From Hygrocybe punicea (taxonomy: Eukaryota > Basidiomycota > Agaricomycetes > Agaricales > Hygrophoraceae), in NCBI GenBank assembly GCA_963556145.1, contig OY744471.1:4023590-4087589 (forward strand): 64,000 bases of DNA, in the 5' to 3' direction. Below, piece by piece: positions 12,327-24,839 of the stretch. The notes under the pieces are model-generated. The model did not search any database, had not been told where the DNA came from, and was given only the letters and a program-made list of their open reading frames with translations. Position 1 is the stretch's first letter, and every line of letters begins with the position of its first letter. Made by a program: the position numbers and the translations under genes.

Positions 12327-12562
12327 TGTAGAGATCCATATCTCTGTGGGCACGTATTCTTCTATTTTCCTTCATCCCCCTTCCCTCTGCATTCCCCTCT
12401 CTTCGTTATATTCCATTTCCTTAGTACACTCCCTTTTAGAGATACTATACAGTACCTATATAGTGTTTTGTGTACATACATACAAACAAGCTGAGTTTTG
12501 GGTTTTCACCCCAACGACTTGCACACCCTGAATCTGCACCTACAAAGGCTGCATTCACCACA
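12327..12562 (+). repeat. Solo LTR of the B-element family in D gag
   Basis: 236 bp from TGTAGAGATC to TTCACCACA, flanked by CCGC at 12323-12326 and 12563-12566. It aligns with the B LTR over its start and over the last 80 bases (TTGGGTTTTCAYCCC..., GCRTTCACCACA) but has a diverged middle. No primer-binding site follows, so it is a solo LTR left by recombination between two LTRs. In C-terminal direction an open frame starts inside the LTR and runs into gag. Confidence 0.87.
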
Positions 12563-13260
12563 CCGCCCATCGTACACCCGACAACCACTTCATCAACATC
12601 TCAGCCCGTTCTGATTCCAACAATGACTTTGACTGCTGGATCTTCAACCGTTCCCCACGCTACCGCTCCTCATGTTACCCCACAACAAATGCCTGCTCAC
12701 GGTCATTCTATGGCCCCGACCTTCGACAGGAACCTGCTCAACCTAAACCACTTAGAAGTAGAGCTGCTTGCTGCCAATGCCGGCCTCGACGATGCAGGCC
12801 ACATTAAACATAGCTTGCGCTACGCGTCCCTTAGTGATTATGAGCTTTCGGAAAGTCTGCCTAGTGCTACTGGCACCAATTACACAACATTCAAAAGGAG
12901 CATACTCATGCTATACCCAGGCACAGAAGATAATCATCGGTACATGATGGCAGATCTCAACCATCTTACACATACCCAAACCAGTTACAGTATCCGTACT
13001 CACGCCGAACTTGGTGAATATTACCGTGAGTTCATCTGGATTTCAGGGTTCCTTTTAGACAAAGGTCGGATCTCTCCTCAAGAACGCAACATCGCGTACG
13101 AGAACGGCTTCCATGCCGAGCTCAAGAAAGATATAAAGACCCATCTTCAGTACCAGAAGCCGAACCATTTCCATAGCGACCCCTACGACTTCCAGGACTT
13201 TCATAACTGCGCCCACTTCCTGCTGGCCAGAACCACGGCTGAACCATCCACCGTCTCATT

Positions 13261-14760
13261 TTGCAGCAACTCACCGTACTCACACAAGCCCTCACCAAAC
13301 GTAATAATCCTCCAAAGCCTTGTGCAAATAGGGCTGAGCTGACCACCTCAGGACAAGGGTTCACCAACTTTAATTGCCTCTTTTGCGACGACCCATTCCA
13401 TCATATATGTGATTGTCCAATCTGCGAGCAGTACACTCGGGATGGAATATGCCGCAAGAATGAGCACAGCCGCATCGTGTTGCCCAATGGAATGTATCTT
13501 CCAAAGGCTATCATCGGAAAAAACATGAAGGATCGCTTCGACACATGGCATGCACAGAACCCTGGCAACCGTGCTCCCCCTGCCCGTAACCTCACAGAAC
13601 CTTTCCAACGTGACCCCCCGCCTCACATAAAAACCAACTTCATCTCTGCCATCGAAGTACTGACCTACGAGCCCAAAGTCACTACCAAGTACGCCGACAT
13701 CTTTCAGTCCACGACATCCGACATCGACAACGACAATGAACAGATCAAGGTTTTGGAAGCCGAAGTGCAGCGGCTTCGTAAACGGGTTAGATTCGACGGC
13801 ATAGAAATCCCCTCAAAAGTGAAAGGCAAGTCTAGAGAGACGTATCCCAATCTGCCTGCCGCATCCACATCTGTTCTTGCCATGAAACCCGCCGAGAAAA
13901 CGGCCAGACCTATCAACGAGCACCTGATCACCATAGTCCCCCCCTCGAATACATGGCTGACCGAGCCAACCACCTTCATGCCGCGCACTCCCCAGAACCT
14001 TCCCGCGTTGCACCCCCAATACCACCACCAGGCCCCCATCGAAGATCCTGGTATTGCTAAATCCATCATTGACTGGGCACTTGACTCTCAAGTTTGCATT
14101 TTGCAACAAGAACTCTTAGCCATGTCGTCTGACACTCGCCATCACATGAAAGATCTCACCAGTTCGAAAAAGGTCACCGCCGAGACCAAAAATGTAGAGG
14201 TCTTCCATTTCCATGCACCCAAAATCCCCACCCACACCTGCCAACCTTGTCAGGAAAATGTCCCACTCATCATTGGCCGAGACTCAGTCCCTCTCTGTGC
14301 TGTCTACCCACTCATCAACGGCAAATTCGTATTCGAGTGCATCCTTGACAATGGCTCCATGATCATCGGCATGCGACACAACATTTGGGAAAAACTTGGT
14401 TATGGCCTCCAAAACATGAAGATGCGGATGCAGTCAGCAAACAAAAGCAACAACAACACCCTCGGCCAGATCACCAACCTAAAATTTACCTTTGGTGACA
14501 TTGATTTATTCCTCCAAGTCCAAGTCGTCGACAACGCCCTTATGAGATTCTCATCGGCTGCCCTTTCTTCATGCTCTCCGAGGCCCTCACAAAAGAATAT
14601 ACAAACAGAGAGCAACAAGTCACAATCACGGATCCAAACACCGGTGCCATCATCACTTTGCCCACCATCGAGCACAATCAGAAGAACCGACAAGAGCAGT
14701 CTGACACCAGAAAGCCAGATTTTTAGAAGTTGAGGACCCAGAGATACCTCTCAGGAAGGA
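13261..14760 (+). pseudogene. Element D gag zinc knuckle and protease
   Basis: The frame starting before 13261 (LQQLTVLTQALTKR) carries a retroviral-type zinc knuckle CX2CX4HX4C (CLFCDDPFHHICDC, about 13376-13417), then the helix and RVRFDGIEI block shared with E1, then a retropepsin domain with ILDNGSMIIGM (about 14340-14370). Here the active site is D-N-G; D-S/T-G is usual in retropepsins. Near 14540 the frame shifts by one base: the continuation EILIGCPFFML is in another frame and ends near 14726. So both the join to the capsid and the protease C-terminus are broken. Confidence 0.8.
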
Positions 14761-14827
14761 CGCACCGGGAGATGAGAAGCCACCACTCGAAAGTGACCAC
14801 ACGTATACCACGAACTATTCTTCCCTT

Positions 14828-17198
14828 TTGCCGTTTCCCTTAGAAGAGGACTTATGTTTTTCTAGCAATTTATATTTCTCTTCGTCTCAGCCTCAGACTG
14901 CTGCCCAGTACATCTCTTTGTTGACTGATGTACAAAATCAGATACATACTACTGATACCCTTCCTTCTTCTTGTTCTGTCTCTGCTCCCACGTCATCTGC
15001 TTCCCCTTGGAATATTTGTAACAGCACCCTTACTAAAAACACTGCTTATATCTTGTATACAACCCCCCCTACCAGGGACCTAAAAGGTGTCATCACCAAG
15101 AAAAAGTATAAAAAGGTAGCCAATCGAATCCGCCCAATCTCTACCAGTCTTCCCGACGAATACCAGATCATATGCAAGATCACCGGCGACCCGCTAGCCA
15201 ATTTACCCATGCTCCCGACACATCCACCCAACTTTACACCTGGCACCCGCTACACCCAGGAACGACATGACGCGATGCCAATGAACCTGGATGGATTCCT
15301 TTGGCCTGAGGAAGAGAAACTTGGCCACCATATCATTAAAATGCAAGAAGCCACCTTCGCCTGGAACGAATCCGAGAAAGGGCAATTCAGCACGGACTAC
15401 TTCCTGCCGATCCACATTCCCACCATACCACACAACCCGTGGGTCCATAGAAATATCCCGATCCCACCCGGCATCCTTAACAAAGTCATCAGCATCATCA
15501 AAGACAAAATAAACGCCGGTACCTACAAACCGTCAAACTTGTCATACCGCTCCCGCTGGTTTTGCATTTTGAAAAAGGATGGGAAGTCCCTTTGTATTGT
15601 CCACAATCTACAGCCCCTTAATGCTGTCACAATCCATGATCCTGCTGTACCGCCTATGACCGAGCATCTAGCCAAGGCCTTCGGTGGCCACTCTTGCTAC
15701 GCCTCTTTCAACCTCTTCATCTCATTCAACCAACGCCTCATCCACCCTTCGTCTCAGAACTATATGACATTTCAATCTCCACCCAGAACACTTCAGCTTA
15801 TGTGGATTGCTATGGGATACACAAATTCCCCGCAGATCTTACATGGTGACTCCATGTACATCCTCCGTGACAAGATCCCACACCTTACCATTCCATATAT
15901 GGACAATATTCCTGTCAAAGGGCCTCCAACCTGCTATGAACAACCCAACAGTACCTACGAGACCATACCCGAGAACCCGGCAATCCGATGTTTCATTTGG
16001 GAACACTTCCAAGGTGTCAACCACATCATTCAGTGTTTCCACTATGTTGGTGGTACCTTCAATGGCAAGAAACTCGAGCTGTGTCGACCCTCAGTCATCA
16101 TTGTTGGCCACCGATGCACATATGAAGGACGAGTAGCCGACGAGTCCAAAGTGCAGAAGATTCGCGATTGGCCAATGCCAACCAACCTCACCAAAGTCCA
16201 TGCCTTCCTCGGTATCTGTGGTGTCTTGCATATTTTTATCAAGGATTTCTCGCTCCACTCCTGACCCCTCATCCGTCTTACCTGCAAAGGTATACCCTTT
16301 GAATTTGGTGAAGAAGAAGAGACCACCATCGACTACCTCAAGAATGCCATCATTACATCACTATCAACTACACGCATGAATTGGAGGTCATTCTTGCTGT
16401 TTGTTCCTCCATCCTTGGAGTCGGCTTCATTCTCATGCAAATCCGCGCCAATGGAAAATGTTATCCGAATCGCTTTGGTTCAATATCATGGAATGAGTGT
16501 GAAGCCCGATACTCCCAGTCTAAACTTGAGCTCTACAGCCTCTTCAGGGCCCTCCGTGCCTACCAGATCTTTATTATTGGTGTCCACAACCTCACCGTTG
16601 AGGTCGACACGAAGTATATAAAGGGAATGCTCAACAATCCTGACATTCTACCCAATGCAACGATCAGCTGATGGATAGCCAGCATCCTCCTGTTCAATTT
16701 CAGACTTGTTCATGTACCTGCTTCCACACACAGTGCACCTGATGGACTCTCCAGATGCCCCCGTGCTGCAGAAGACCCTGAGGAGATTGACAACTCCAAT
16801 GATTGGCTTGACCACATTTATGGCTTCTTTATGGAAGTCGTTAACTACCGACCCGTCCCCATGCCGTCTAAGCCAATTGCTGTATGTGGCCATTGCCAAA
16901 CCACCGCTGACTGGCTCCAAGAGTTACCCACCGCCCTCGTCTATACGAATCAGGAAGCCATCTCTGACATACTGCGATCTGATAAAGCCTGCATGGCTGA
17001 TGCTCGTCTTGCCCTTGTTGAGACCTGGTTACTAGATCTAACCTGACCCGCAAACCTCACAGATGAAGAATACCATCTCTTCTTATGATACTCCCTTGAG
17101 TTCTTCATCACTGATAACAAGCTTTGGCATAAAGACCATCATGGGAAACACAAGCTTGTCATACCACCCAACTGCCGGCTTCAATTACTCAAAGACGC
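14828..17198 (+). pseudogene. Element D pol part 1: reverse transcriptase and RNase H
   Basis: The frame 14828-16264 is a reverse transcriptase closely related to E1 pol. Motif A reads FNLFISF and motif C reads YMDN, so two catalytic Asp have become Asn. A TGA at 16262-16264 follows; after a frame shift near 16345 the frame continues to 17198 with RNase H and connection sequences, broken by TGA at 16669, 17044 and 17086, all where Arg is expected or CGA fits. The part ends at the ACGC target duplication of element C (17195-17198). The remaining integrase resumes at 32220. Inactive. Confidence 0.9.
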
Positions 17199-17818
17199 TG
17201 TAGAGGCTCCGGGCCATCTGGACCCGAATCCTCTTCATATCCCACATCGTCCCCATCCATTCCCATTCATGTATCGTCGATTCCACCCGATTCCGGTCCT
17301 CTCCATCGATTCCGCTCCAGATCCCCCTCCGGAATCATTCATACTCAAGATGCAGTGTCTCTAACGACCCGGAATCACTACGTATATAGTCATATATCAT
17401 GTATCTACATTTCCCGTCTCCTAGTACATAGCATTCCTCCACTCCACTCCACTCCTATCAGTTACAGCCTTCGCTTGTAGTACATAGTTACTACAGCACA
17501 GGATCACTCCCAGTAGTATAAAAGATGTACCCTTATACTACAACCAGATCATATTACACCGTATCATATCACATCCCATCATATAGAAAATACAGGTTAT
17601 CACTCCCCTTCAGTTCTATTTCTTAGTCCTCGCTTCATATCGTCTCCATATTAGTCTTCGTACTCCACTCCCTTCACTTCCCCTCTGATCTGGAACCCTG
17701 GATTCGGGTTGGATTGACTAGACACCTTAGAAAGACTTAACTCCTCTGATCACTTCTTAGCTGATCAACCCTTTCCGTAGATTCCTATTCCGGGTCTACA
17801 ACAGAACTCGCCGTCACA
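17199..17818 (+). repeat. Element C 5' LTR
   Basis: 620 bp; TATA box TATAAAAG near 17517-17524. Compared with the 3' LTR there are 10 substitutions and no gaps; all ten are CpG to TpG or CpA, eight of them in this copy. Confidence 0.95.
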
Positions 17819-17820
17819 AC

Positions 17821-17839
17821 TGGAGCCCACCGCGAGGAG
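17821..17839 (+). promoter_or_regulatory. Element C tRNA primer-binding site
   Basis: TGGAGCCCACCGCGAGGAG, two bases after the LTR, identical to that of element B at 34935-34953. Predicted to pair with the 3' end of a host tRNA. Confidence 0.88.
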
Positions 17840-18001
17840 TTTAGTTCTTTTGTCTTGTCATACCCTCCCCACCGTTGGGTTGGACTTTCATGACGTTTCT
17901 CTTTTGTTCCTGACTCTAATCGCTCAGCCCCACTTACGACTTCGACCCCTTCCTCGTACCTCCCCGACCTGACCCACTTCCCGATTTGGAAATTCCCCGA
18001 T

Positions 18002-19091
18002 ATGACGCACGGATTGATGCCTCTCCGAGGTGATCGTTCAGCCCCGACGTTTCACAGTGACGAACACAACCTTCCCTGCTTCTTTGACAAAATTGACATG
18101 CTCGGCTCCGACTGTGGACTCACAGATGCTTTGAAGATTCGCTATACGCTCCGGTACCTCAATAATGACGATTACGAACTTTGGTCTACCCTACCCGCCG
18201 CTTCAGCAAAAGACTTCATCGCTTTCTGATGTGCCGTTTTCGCCTTCTATCCCGGTGCCACGGACAGTATTCGGTATACGATCGTGGATCTCGATCAAAT
18301 GATTAGACGACAATCGGCTTATGGTATAGAAAACAAGATGGACTTGGGACAATATTTCCAGGACTTCATACGCATATCCGGAGTACTATATGACAATGGC
18401 CGTTTATCGGACAAGCAACGGAATGAGTATTTTGCCAACGGATTTGACTCATATCTTCGTCAACGTGTTGAAGAGCGACTCCATTACCTTCTTCCCAGTC
18501 AGTACCACGACGATCCGTACCCGGTTGATATTTTCCACGACGCCGCGTTATTTTTACTTTCCAGTTACCGTTCCGTTCCGGAATCCGTTGTCACTGCAGC
18601 CCCCATTGCCATTTCCAGTCCCGATTCTGGTCCCGCACCCATACCAGTCGCAGTCATTTCACCTCCAGAACGGATCCCATCCTCGATCCCATCCTCGATC
18701 CTGCCCACTGTCATTCATTCCATTCCCCACGTTCATTCCAGTCCGTCCCCGTCATCGTATTCCTCATCCCCGTCCATTCCGGTGCCCGTCGAGACCATTA
18801 TTTGTTTACAGGTTTTGTCGTCCAGTCCCGTGTTGTTCCCATCCAAGCCCCTTCCCGATTTATCAATGCTGGTCATCGATTCCGTCTTGCCTTCTGGTCA
18901 CATTCCCGATTTATCCATTCTGTTTCCTATTTCGTCCCCATCGTCTCCGGTTTCGTCCCCTCCGGTTTCCGTCTACGAACTCATGCCAGACCCACTCCCA
19001 TTTGCTCCGGATTCTCTGGATATAGACATTCTGTCCCCGTTATTGCCGCCATATTGTCTCCCCTCCCAGTCTGTCGAAATTGAGCTCTTTA
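18002..19091 (+). pseudogene. Element C gag (capsid part), interrupted
   Basis: A frame from MTHGLMPL at 18002 runs to 19091, broken once by TGA at 18227-18229 (Arg expected, CGA to TGA). The capsid core matches element D's gag block by block (LPAASAKDF, FYPGATDS, DFIRISGVL, YFANGFDSYL, FHDAALFLL). A long Ser/Pro-rich tail follows. It is cut by the TA-flanked element at 19092; after removal the frame stays open to 23588, and a second, more Pro/Ser/Gly-like frame (PTWGT repeats) is also open, so the true C-terminus is uncertain. Confidence 0.75.
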
Positions 19092-19449
19092 CCCTTTACC
19101 ACTGATTCCCAGTGGGACAATGTGGATTCCAGGTGGATTCCACATGAATTCCACCCCAGCCAAATGGACATTTTACCACTCAAAATTTCACTCCCACTCC
19201 AGGTAAATTCCGTGTGGATTTCAGGTGGACATGTGGAATCCACATGAACTATGACCCATTTTTGTCCACCTGGAGTCCATGTGGAATCTACATGAAAATC
19301 ATTATTAAATAATAACTATGAACTCATGATTTTTATAACCTATTTATCTTATTGTTAAGTACTAAAGGGGGAATGCCCCGAAGTAAATATGTGAGGTTCC
19401 GGCACCTTATATACGGTTGTTTGGTGCACGGACCAATTTGGGAACACGT

Positions 19450-20420
19450 GAACGTCACATGCCAGTCAACAAGACACGTCAACCAAACAAGACCAACAGC
19501 AACGCCAATGCTCAGCGCGACGCCCAACGCCTAACGTCCAATGTCCAACGCCCCGGATCGACGCCAGACGAGTCTATCAACGACGAGAGCAGCGGGGGCC
19601 AGTACCCTCCCCGCTGCATTATTTTATTTATTTTATTTTATTATGTGCTGTGACTTACTACCCTGATACAGGCAACCCCAACGTCAACACGCCCACAACG
19701 AACAAGGACCAAAGCCGCCACGGTGAATGTGGGATGCCAACGTCGAAGGAGACGACCAGTCCAGCGACAACGGAAGTAGCGGGGGTGGGGCCCCGCTACA
19801 TCGGTACATTTTTTTACATTTTTTTACATTTTTTGTTTACTGACTACCTACAGCAGTACCCAGCTCACGCCCACGCCCACGCTCATGCCCGAGTCCACGA
19901 CTACATCCACACCCGCGACCATGCCCTCGCCCACCCCAATGTCCACAACCGCCACGGCCATTTTGAAACGTAAAACATCCGCGGCCTCAGACGGTGGCCG
20001 ACGCGGACGACAGCGATGCGAGGGAAGACGGAGCAGATGGGAGATGCACTGGGCATGGGTAGTACACCCATGCCCTTCTGTAAGTTTTCTTATTATTATT
20101 TATTATTATTTACTGACTACTCGCGATCCCCGTTGCCGTTGCCGACACATAGGCCAGCGCCAAGGAGGTAGACGGCGGGACGACAACGACAACGACAACA
20201 GCAACGACAAAGACAACAACGAAGGCGGTAGGGCGACAACGGGGACAGAAGGACGACAACGACGGGACGACGGCGTCCGCGAGAGTTGCAAAGGACGACG
20301 ACAGCAGCGGCAGCAGCAGCAGCGGTGGCAATGGCAGCAGCAGCGACAGCGGCAATGGCGACAGCAGCAGCAACAGCGTCAACGGCAGCAGCAGCAGCAG
20401 CGACAGCCACAACGGCGATG
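19450..20420 (+). CDS. Low-complexity intron-containing cargo of the TA-flanked element (uncertain)
   Basis: Stretches rich in ACC, ACG, GAC and CAG are separated by AT-rich segments that look like introns: acceptors near 19672 (CTGATACAG) and 19851 (CTACCTACAG), and a donor GTAAGTTT near 20080. The final stretch encodes D/N-rich then R/Q-rich repeats and ends at a GTGAGT donor near 20421. The encoded sequence is of low complexity in every frame, so whether it makes a protein is unsure. The same layout occurs in the foldback and hAT-like elements. Confidence 0.3.
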
Positions 20421-20700
20421 GTGAGTATTGTCCCTGTCCTCCCTCCCCTTCCATTCCCCCTCCCCTTCCCCCTCTCTTCCTCTCCCCTTTCCACCTTCCC
20501 TCCACCTTCTCTACCCCCCCTTCCCCATCTTCTCCCACCTCCCCACCTTTTCCCTGTCTTTCCCCCCCTTCCCCCTTTCCCCCCCTTCCCCCTTTCCCCC
20601 CTTCCTTTTGCTCCCTCTTCCCTGTCCCCTTCCCCCCTCTGTTGGCTAACTCCTTCCACTCTTTCCTTTCCCCTCCCCCCTTTCCCCTCCACATCTGTAT
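20421..20700. repeat. Pyrimidine-rich simple repeat (CCCTTCC)
   Basis: A 270-bp run of C and T only broken by a few A and G, right after the GTGAGT donor. Open frames on both strands here come from composition. Confidence 0.8.
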
Positions 20701-21579
20701 TACAGTAATGTAGTTATTACATGTAGATAGCACCTTTTATTATATTTGTTATCACATTTTGAAGAGTTCATCTGATTTTAGTCATAGTTAAGAACAGTCT
20801 GATTTAGTTGGATTTAGAAATTTGTATCTGATGAGCACAAGCCAAAACAATGTGTGATGGTTATCTTGCCCGGTGTTGGATATTCAATTGGAGATCCAAT
20901 TGTAGGGTACCAAAATGTTGGTTTTGTTGATTGATGACTCAGTCGTCATATAAAGACTGAATTGTAAATCCCTTCTTTTATTAACTACTAACCATTCTAA
21001 CTATTGTATATAGTTCTATTTTATCTTAGGTGGTCTCAAATATATTCAGTCTTCATATAAAGACTGAGTCTTCTATTTTATCTTAGTGCCGATTTTCTAA
21101 CACCCAGCCCTTAATTGAAGCCACCTTTATTCAAACCACTCCATTTGCCTTCTGAATTAACCCAGTAATAACAAATTCTCACATTGGGATTAAACTGTGT
21201 CCCACTAACTCTGGACCTGGGATATGGGTATGAGCAGATAACTGTGACTTCATGTCATATTGAAACAAACACAGCAACCATCCATCCAATGACAAGTAGA
21301 GTGGTTCACAATTGCAAATTGCAAACCATTCTGCTCAACTTATGTCTTTTTTTGTTTAATTTCTGTACTTCTACTGACTATCACTTTTCTAGTTCAATGT
21401 TACTGCACAAGCAGCCACCAATGCCAGCATTCCAATATTTTTCTGAATATGCTTCTTGTGTATGTGAAGATCTGGTTTGTGTAATATTTTGAAGAGCTGG
21501 CTCCAAACACTATTCTAAATATTTTGAAGCACTATTACAAATACTTTGAAGCACCACTATAAATGTTTTGAAGCTCCAC

Positions 21580-21772
21580 TACAGTTGTTTTGTTGTTGTT
21601 GCTGTTGTGTATTAATGGGAGGAATGTGTTTGAAAATGTGTTTTTGAATGTACTCAGACTCTGATAGGTGACTCCTGTTCCAGTTGCAAAACTCAGTCCA
21701 TATGTCCATTGCTAACATAGAACTCAACCCGATCAACGGTGGGAAAAGTAAGACACTGATGAGCCAGGTTGC

Positions 21773-21810
<38 letters not shown>

Positions 21811-22020
21811 CTGTTGCCATTCTTGTTGTTTTTGTTGTTGCTGTTGGATATTAGTGGCAGAAAGGTGTTTGAAAATTTGTTGGTGAACATATTGGTGAAT
21901 GTACTCAGACTCAGGACTTCTGTCCCAGTGCTAGTGTCAGTCCATGTATTCATTGCCGACGTGGGAGATGAAGGTGAGGGTGAAGGTGAAGGTGAAGGTG
22001 AAGGTGAAGATAATTATGGG
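21580..22020. repeat. Duplicated segment with GCTGTT and GGTGAA microsatellites
   Basis: Two diverged copies of a block containing GTGTTTGAAAATKTG and GAATGTACTCAGACTC (about 21620 and 21865) flank (GCTGTT/GCTGCT)n near 21770-21850; (GGTGAA)n lies at 21973-22010. No gene is supported. Confidence 0.65.
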
Positions 22021-22559
22021 ATTAATATGGATCCCTGAAACAAGGAGTTAGTAAATATGAGTGAGTATTTGCTGAGTAGAGATGTAGCTGAAGATGAAGC
22101 TGAAGCTGAAGATGGAGGTGAATGTGAAGGTGATGAAGAGAAGATGAAAGTGACTATGAGATTGATGTGAACTAAAAACATATTGATTAACTGAAAGTGA
22201 TGTTTGCTGAACATGCATATAAGCATTCCCAAGACTACTAACAAACATAAAGGATTCTGATCAGAATACTTGGAATCATTGTCACACTATAAAATACTGG
22301 ATTAATGAGAAAATGATGACCCAGTCCAATAGTAACCTACACTAGTATTCAACTAAGTCAAGACATACACAAATGTAAGAATATTTTGAATTTGTGTTGA
22401 ACCACATAGTGGGATCTTGCTCTGAGTAAGATCTGAGACAGTTCCATAGTAGACTCTAAGGAAAACTTGGTGTTCTTAACAACACTTGTATCAAATAAGA
22501 TATAAGAAAAACAATGGATAAATGTCGACTTTTTGGTGGGAATTTGGTGGGATTTCATG

Positions 22560-23000
22560 TGGAATCCCACTGGAAATAAAATTGTCTCTTAGTATTGAAG
22601 CAAGCCCTATGAGTTTAGAATGCTAGATATTGTCTTATATTTGCATTGGCATTGATATTGAAGTGGGAAAAGTCAAAAAAGTCAAAAAAACCCGGTGCAT
22701 TTCGACTTTCTATGTGGAGTCCATGTGGAATCCATGTGGAGTCCATGTGGAATCCATGTGGAGTCCATGTGGAATCCCACTAGAAATAAAATTTTCTATG
22801 AGTCTTGAACTAAGCCCTATGAGTTTAGAATGCTAAAAATAGTTTTATATTTGCAATAGCATTGATATTGAAGGAGAAAAAGTCAAAAAAGTGAAAAAAA
22901 ACCCAGTGCATTTTGACTTTTTTATGTGGATTCCATGTGGAGTCCATGTGGAGTCCACATTGTCCACATTGTTCACTTTGTCCATGTGGACTCCACATTG
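22560..23000. repeat. About 215-bp tandem duplication near the right end of the TA-flanked element
   Basis: The block CACTRGAAATAAAATT...GACTTT occurs at about 22568 and again at about 22780, each ending in stacked GTGGAGTCCAT motifs. These are subterminal repeats, possible transposase sites. Confidence 0.7.
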
Positions 23001-23028
23001 TCCCACTGGGAATCAGTGGTATAGGGTA

Positions 23029-23693
23029 AAATACTGACCCCTTGTCATTACTGCTCCCGTATCGTTTCCTGTTGCGTCTTCGCCCACTTGGGGCACTCTA
23101 TTGTCTCCGGTTCCCTCCTCGCCCACTTGGGGCACTTCGTCATTTCCGCCCGCTTGGGGCACCCCGTCGTTTTTAGACCCGTCACGCGGCACACCTGTTA
23201 TATGGGATTGTGTTGGTGTCGGCACTCCGGTTCTCAAATTTTTATTGTTCCTCGTTTCCGTCTTCATTCTACTTTGTCATCGCATTTTGGACCTCCGCCC
23301 CCTCGACACCTCGCTCAAATATTTGCAAGAAGTTCTCCACCTCCTCTCGTCGTTCCGCCTCCGACCTTCTTTCAGAAACTCTTGTGGGGATATAGACCCA
23401 TTTCCGTCTCCTATTTTTGCGTTTTTGTCTTCCATTCCGCTTTCCATTCCCGCTCCCATTTCTCATTTATTTATATTTTCATTTCCGTTTCTAGTTCTCT
23501 TTGTTTCCCGTCCTTTCCGGTCCCCTTTTGTTTCCGCTGTATTCCGGTGCCGTCCTCCATCTCGACCACCAGATTCCGTTTTACTTAGCTTTCCGTTTCA
23601 CCATTTCCGTCTATAGATTTTATTATGTCTCATTTTATTTTTATGTACATTGTCCCGCGGTTCGTTTCCCCTCCCTTTCCATCCATTTCCCTT
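23029..23693 (+). pseudogene. Element C gag tail after the TA-flanked insertion
   Basis: Resumes C's gag; open in two frames to about 23590-23616. One frame repeats SPTWGT/PPAWGT motifs three times (23070-23165). Pyrimidine-rich sequence keeps several frames open, so I cannot choose with confidence. It ends about 80 bases from the stop of the convergent antisense gene. Confidence 0.4.
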
Positions 23694-24839
23694 CTACTCC
23701 CTTCTCCTTTTGTCAAGTTTCGTGTCGATCATGTCGAGTTGGCCGAAGATATGGGCTTGGTTCGCGCATAGTCGGTTCGGCTCCTTCGTCCAATGGGTTA
23801 GCTTTGAATGGACCTCCGCAACGTACTCTGAGAGGCCATCCGTGATCGTCGATATCTCCCTCTGCATTTCCGTCGCCATCTTGCGCACTGCCCAGATGTG
23901 CTCGTTGATTCTGGCTCCAATCCGCGGGTGCTTGAACGGATTCCCTTGCCTCCCATTGTCCTGTTCCGATTCCGTATCCGGTTCGACATCAGTCAACGTC
24001 CGTTTGCTTGTCGACGCCTCTCCAGCCTGTAGCTTGGGCTTCTTCACCGGCTTCGAAATCCTCTTCGCAACGATCTTTCTCTTTGGACTTCCCACCTTCG
24101 CCTTCCCTTTCCGCTCCGCTTTCCCAGTTTCGGTGGCCGGTCCCTTCGTCGATAACCCGCAGCGTCGTTTAAGCCTTTTGCATCGATCGCACGCATACCC
24201 CTCGATTCTGCAACAAACCGCATTGGCGGTCACGCACGCATCGCATTGCCGGATCCGGAATGACTGCATGTACTATGGATTAGTTAGGCACCACAGATAT
24301 ACGAGCCCGTGAGATATTACTTACCCCCGGAATCTTTCCCTTCGGTCCCGTGTCCCCGTTCCCGCTTGCGTTCGAAAAGTCGTCCCCGCTATTGTACTCC
24401 CCATGAACGGTTTTGTTGTCCCGGTTGACCCTTTTATCCCAGTTGGCCTTTTGGTTCTTAAGAGCTTGGAGCCTTTCGTATTTCTGGAGTTGTTGCTCGG
24501 CCCAATCGTCGTCCGTATCCTTGTCCTCATCCTCGTTTCCGTGATCAATGGTTTGTCCGGTCTCCTCCCGGTCCCTTTCCGTGGCTGCTTCAGCCTCCCT
24601 TTTCGCTGCCTCTGCCGCCTTTGCCCTTTCCGCCTCCTCAATCCGCTTCGCTTCCGCCCTCCTATTTTCCTCCTCCTTTTCCTCCTGCAAACGTGACGCT
24701 TCCTCGACTTCCCGACGCACAGCCTCTTCCCGTTCCCGCTTCTTGTACTCCTCCAGTAGACCCAGTCGTTTTGGTTAACCCAATCGCAGTTAGAGCTGCG
24801 ATTGGTAGGTACACATAGCGCAGTTATTGCTGCAGGGGT

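Larger units (their letters stand above)
10995..13260 (+). pseudogene. Element D gag: N-terminal Ser/Pro-rich part and capsid, split by two insertions
   Basis: An open frame leads in before 11208, continues at 12114 (SFELVDIPIITITP..., then a serine run), and continues again at 12563 (PPIVHPTT...). Removal of the hAT-like element with one CCAACAGT copy and of the solo LTR with one CCGC copy rejoins these three pieces in one frame. The capsid core spans about 12720-13235, with conserved blocks YELSESLP, LYPGTEDN, YREFIWISGFL and AYENGFH that match element C's gag (YELWSTLP, FYPGATDS, FQDFIRISGVL, YFANGFD). Near 13250 the frame shifts by one base into the zinc-knuckle frame. It forms the particle shell in a live element. 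The exact initiation codon is unclear; ATG at 12623 is inside the protein. Confidence 0.75.
19092..23026. mobile_element. TA-flanked inverted-repeat element with intron-containing low-complexity cargo
   Basis: Ends are inverted copies of about 35 bp starting CCCTTTACCACTGATTCC (left) and CCCTATACCACTGATTCC (right, complement), flanked by TA at 19090-19091 and 23027-23028. Subterminal regions repeat GTGGA(A/G)TCCACATG motifs. A TA duplication fits Tc1/mariner-like elements, but no transposase is seen. Inside, plus-strand exon-like pieces between about 19450 and 20420 are rich in ACG/CAG repeats and are separated by T-rich introns ending CTGATACAG, CTACCTACAG and similar; the last ends at a GTGAGT (about 20421) followed by a long pyrimidine tract. 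Confidence 0.8.

Noticed and set aside
20110..20733. Long minus-strand frames opposite the CAG/CCCTT repeats
   Set aside because: Pure composition effect (poly-Ala, Gly/Glu/Lys repeats) with no domain or splice support.
23694..24263. Host Zn2Cys6 transcription factor
   Set aside because: Cysteine spacing is not the canonical CX2CX6CX5-12CX2CX6-8C, and the gene lies inside element C with paralogs in D and E1.
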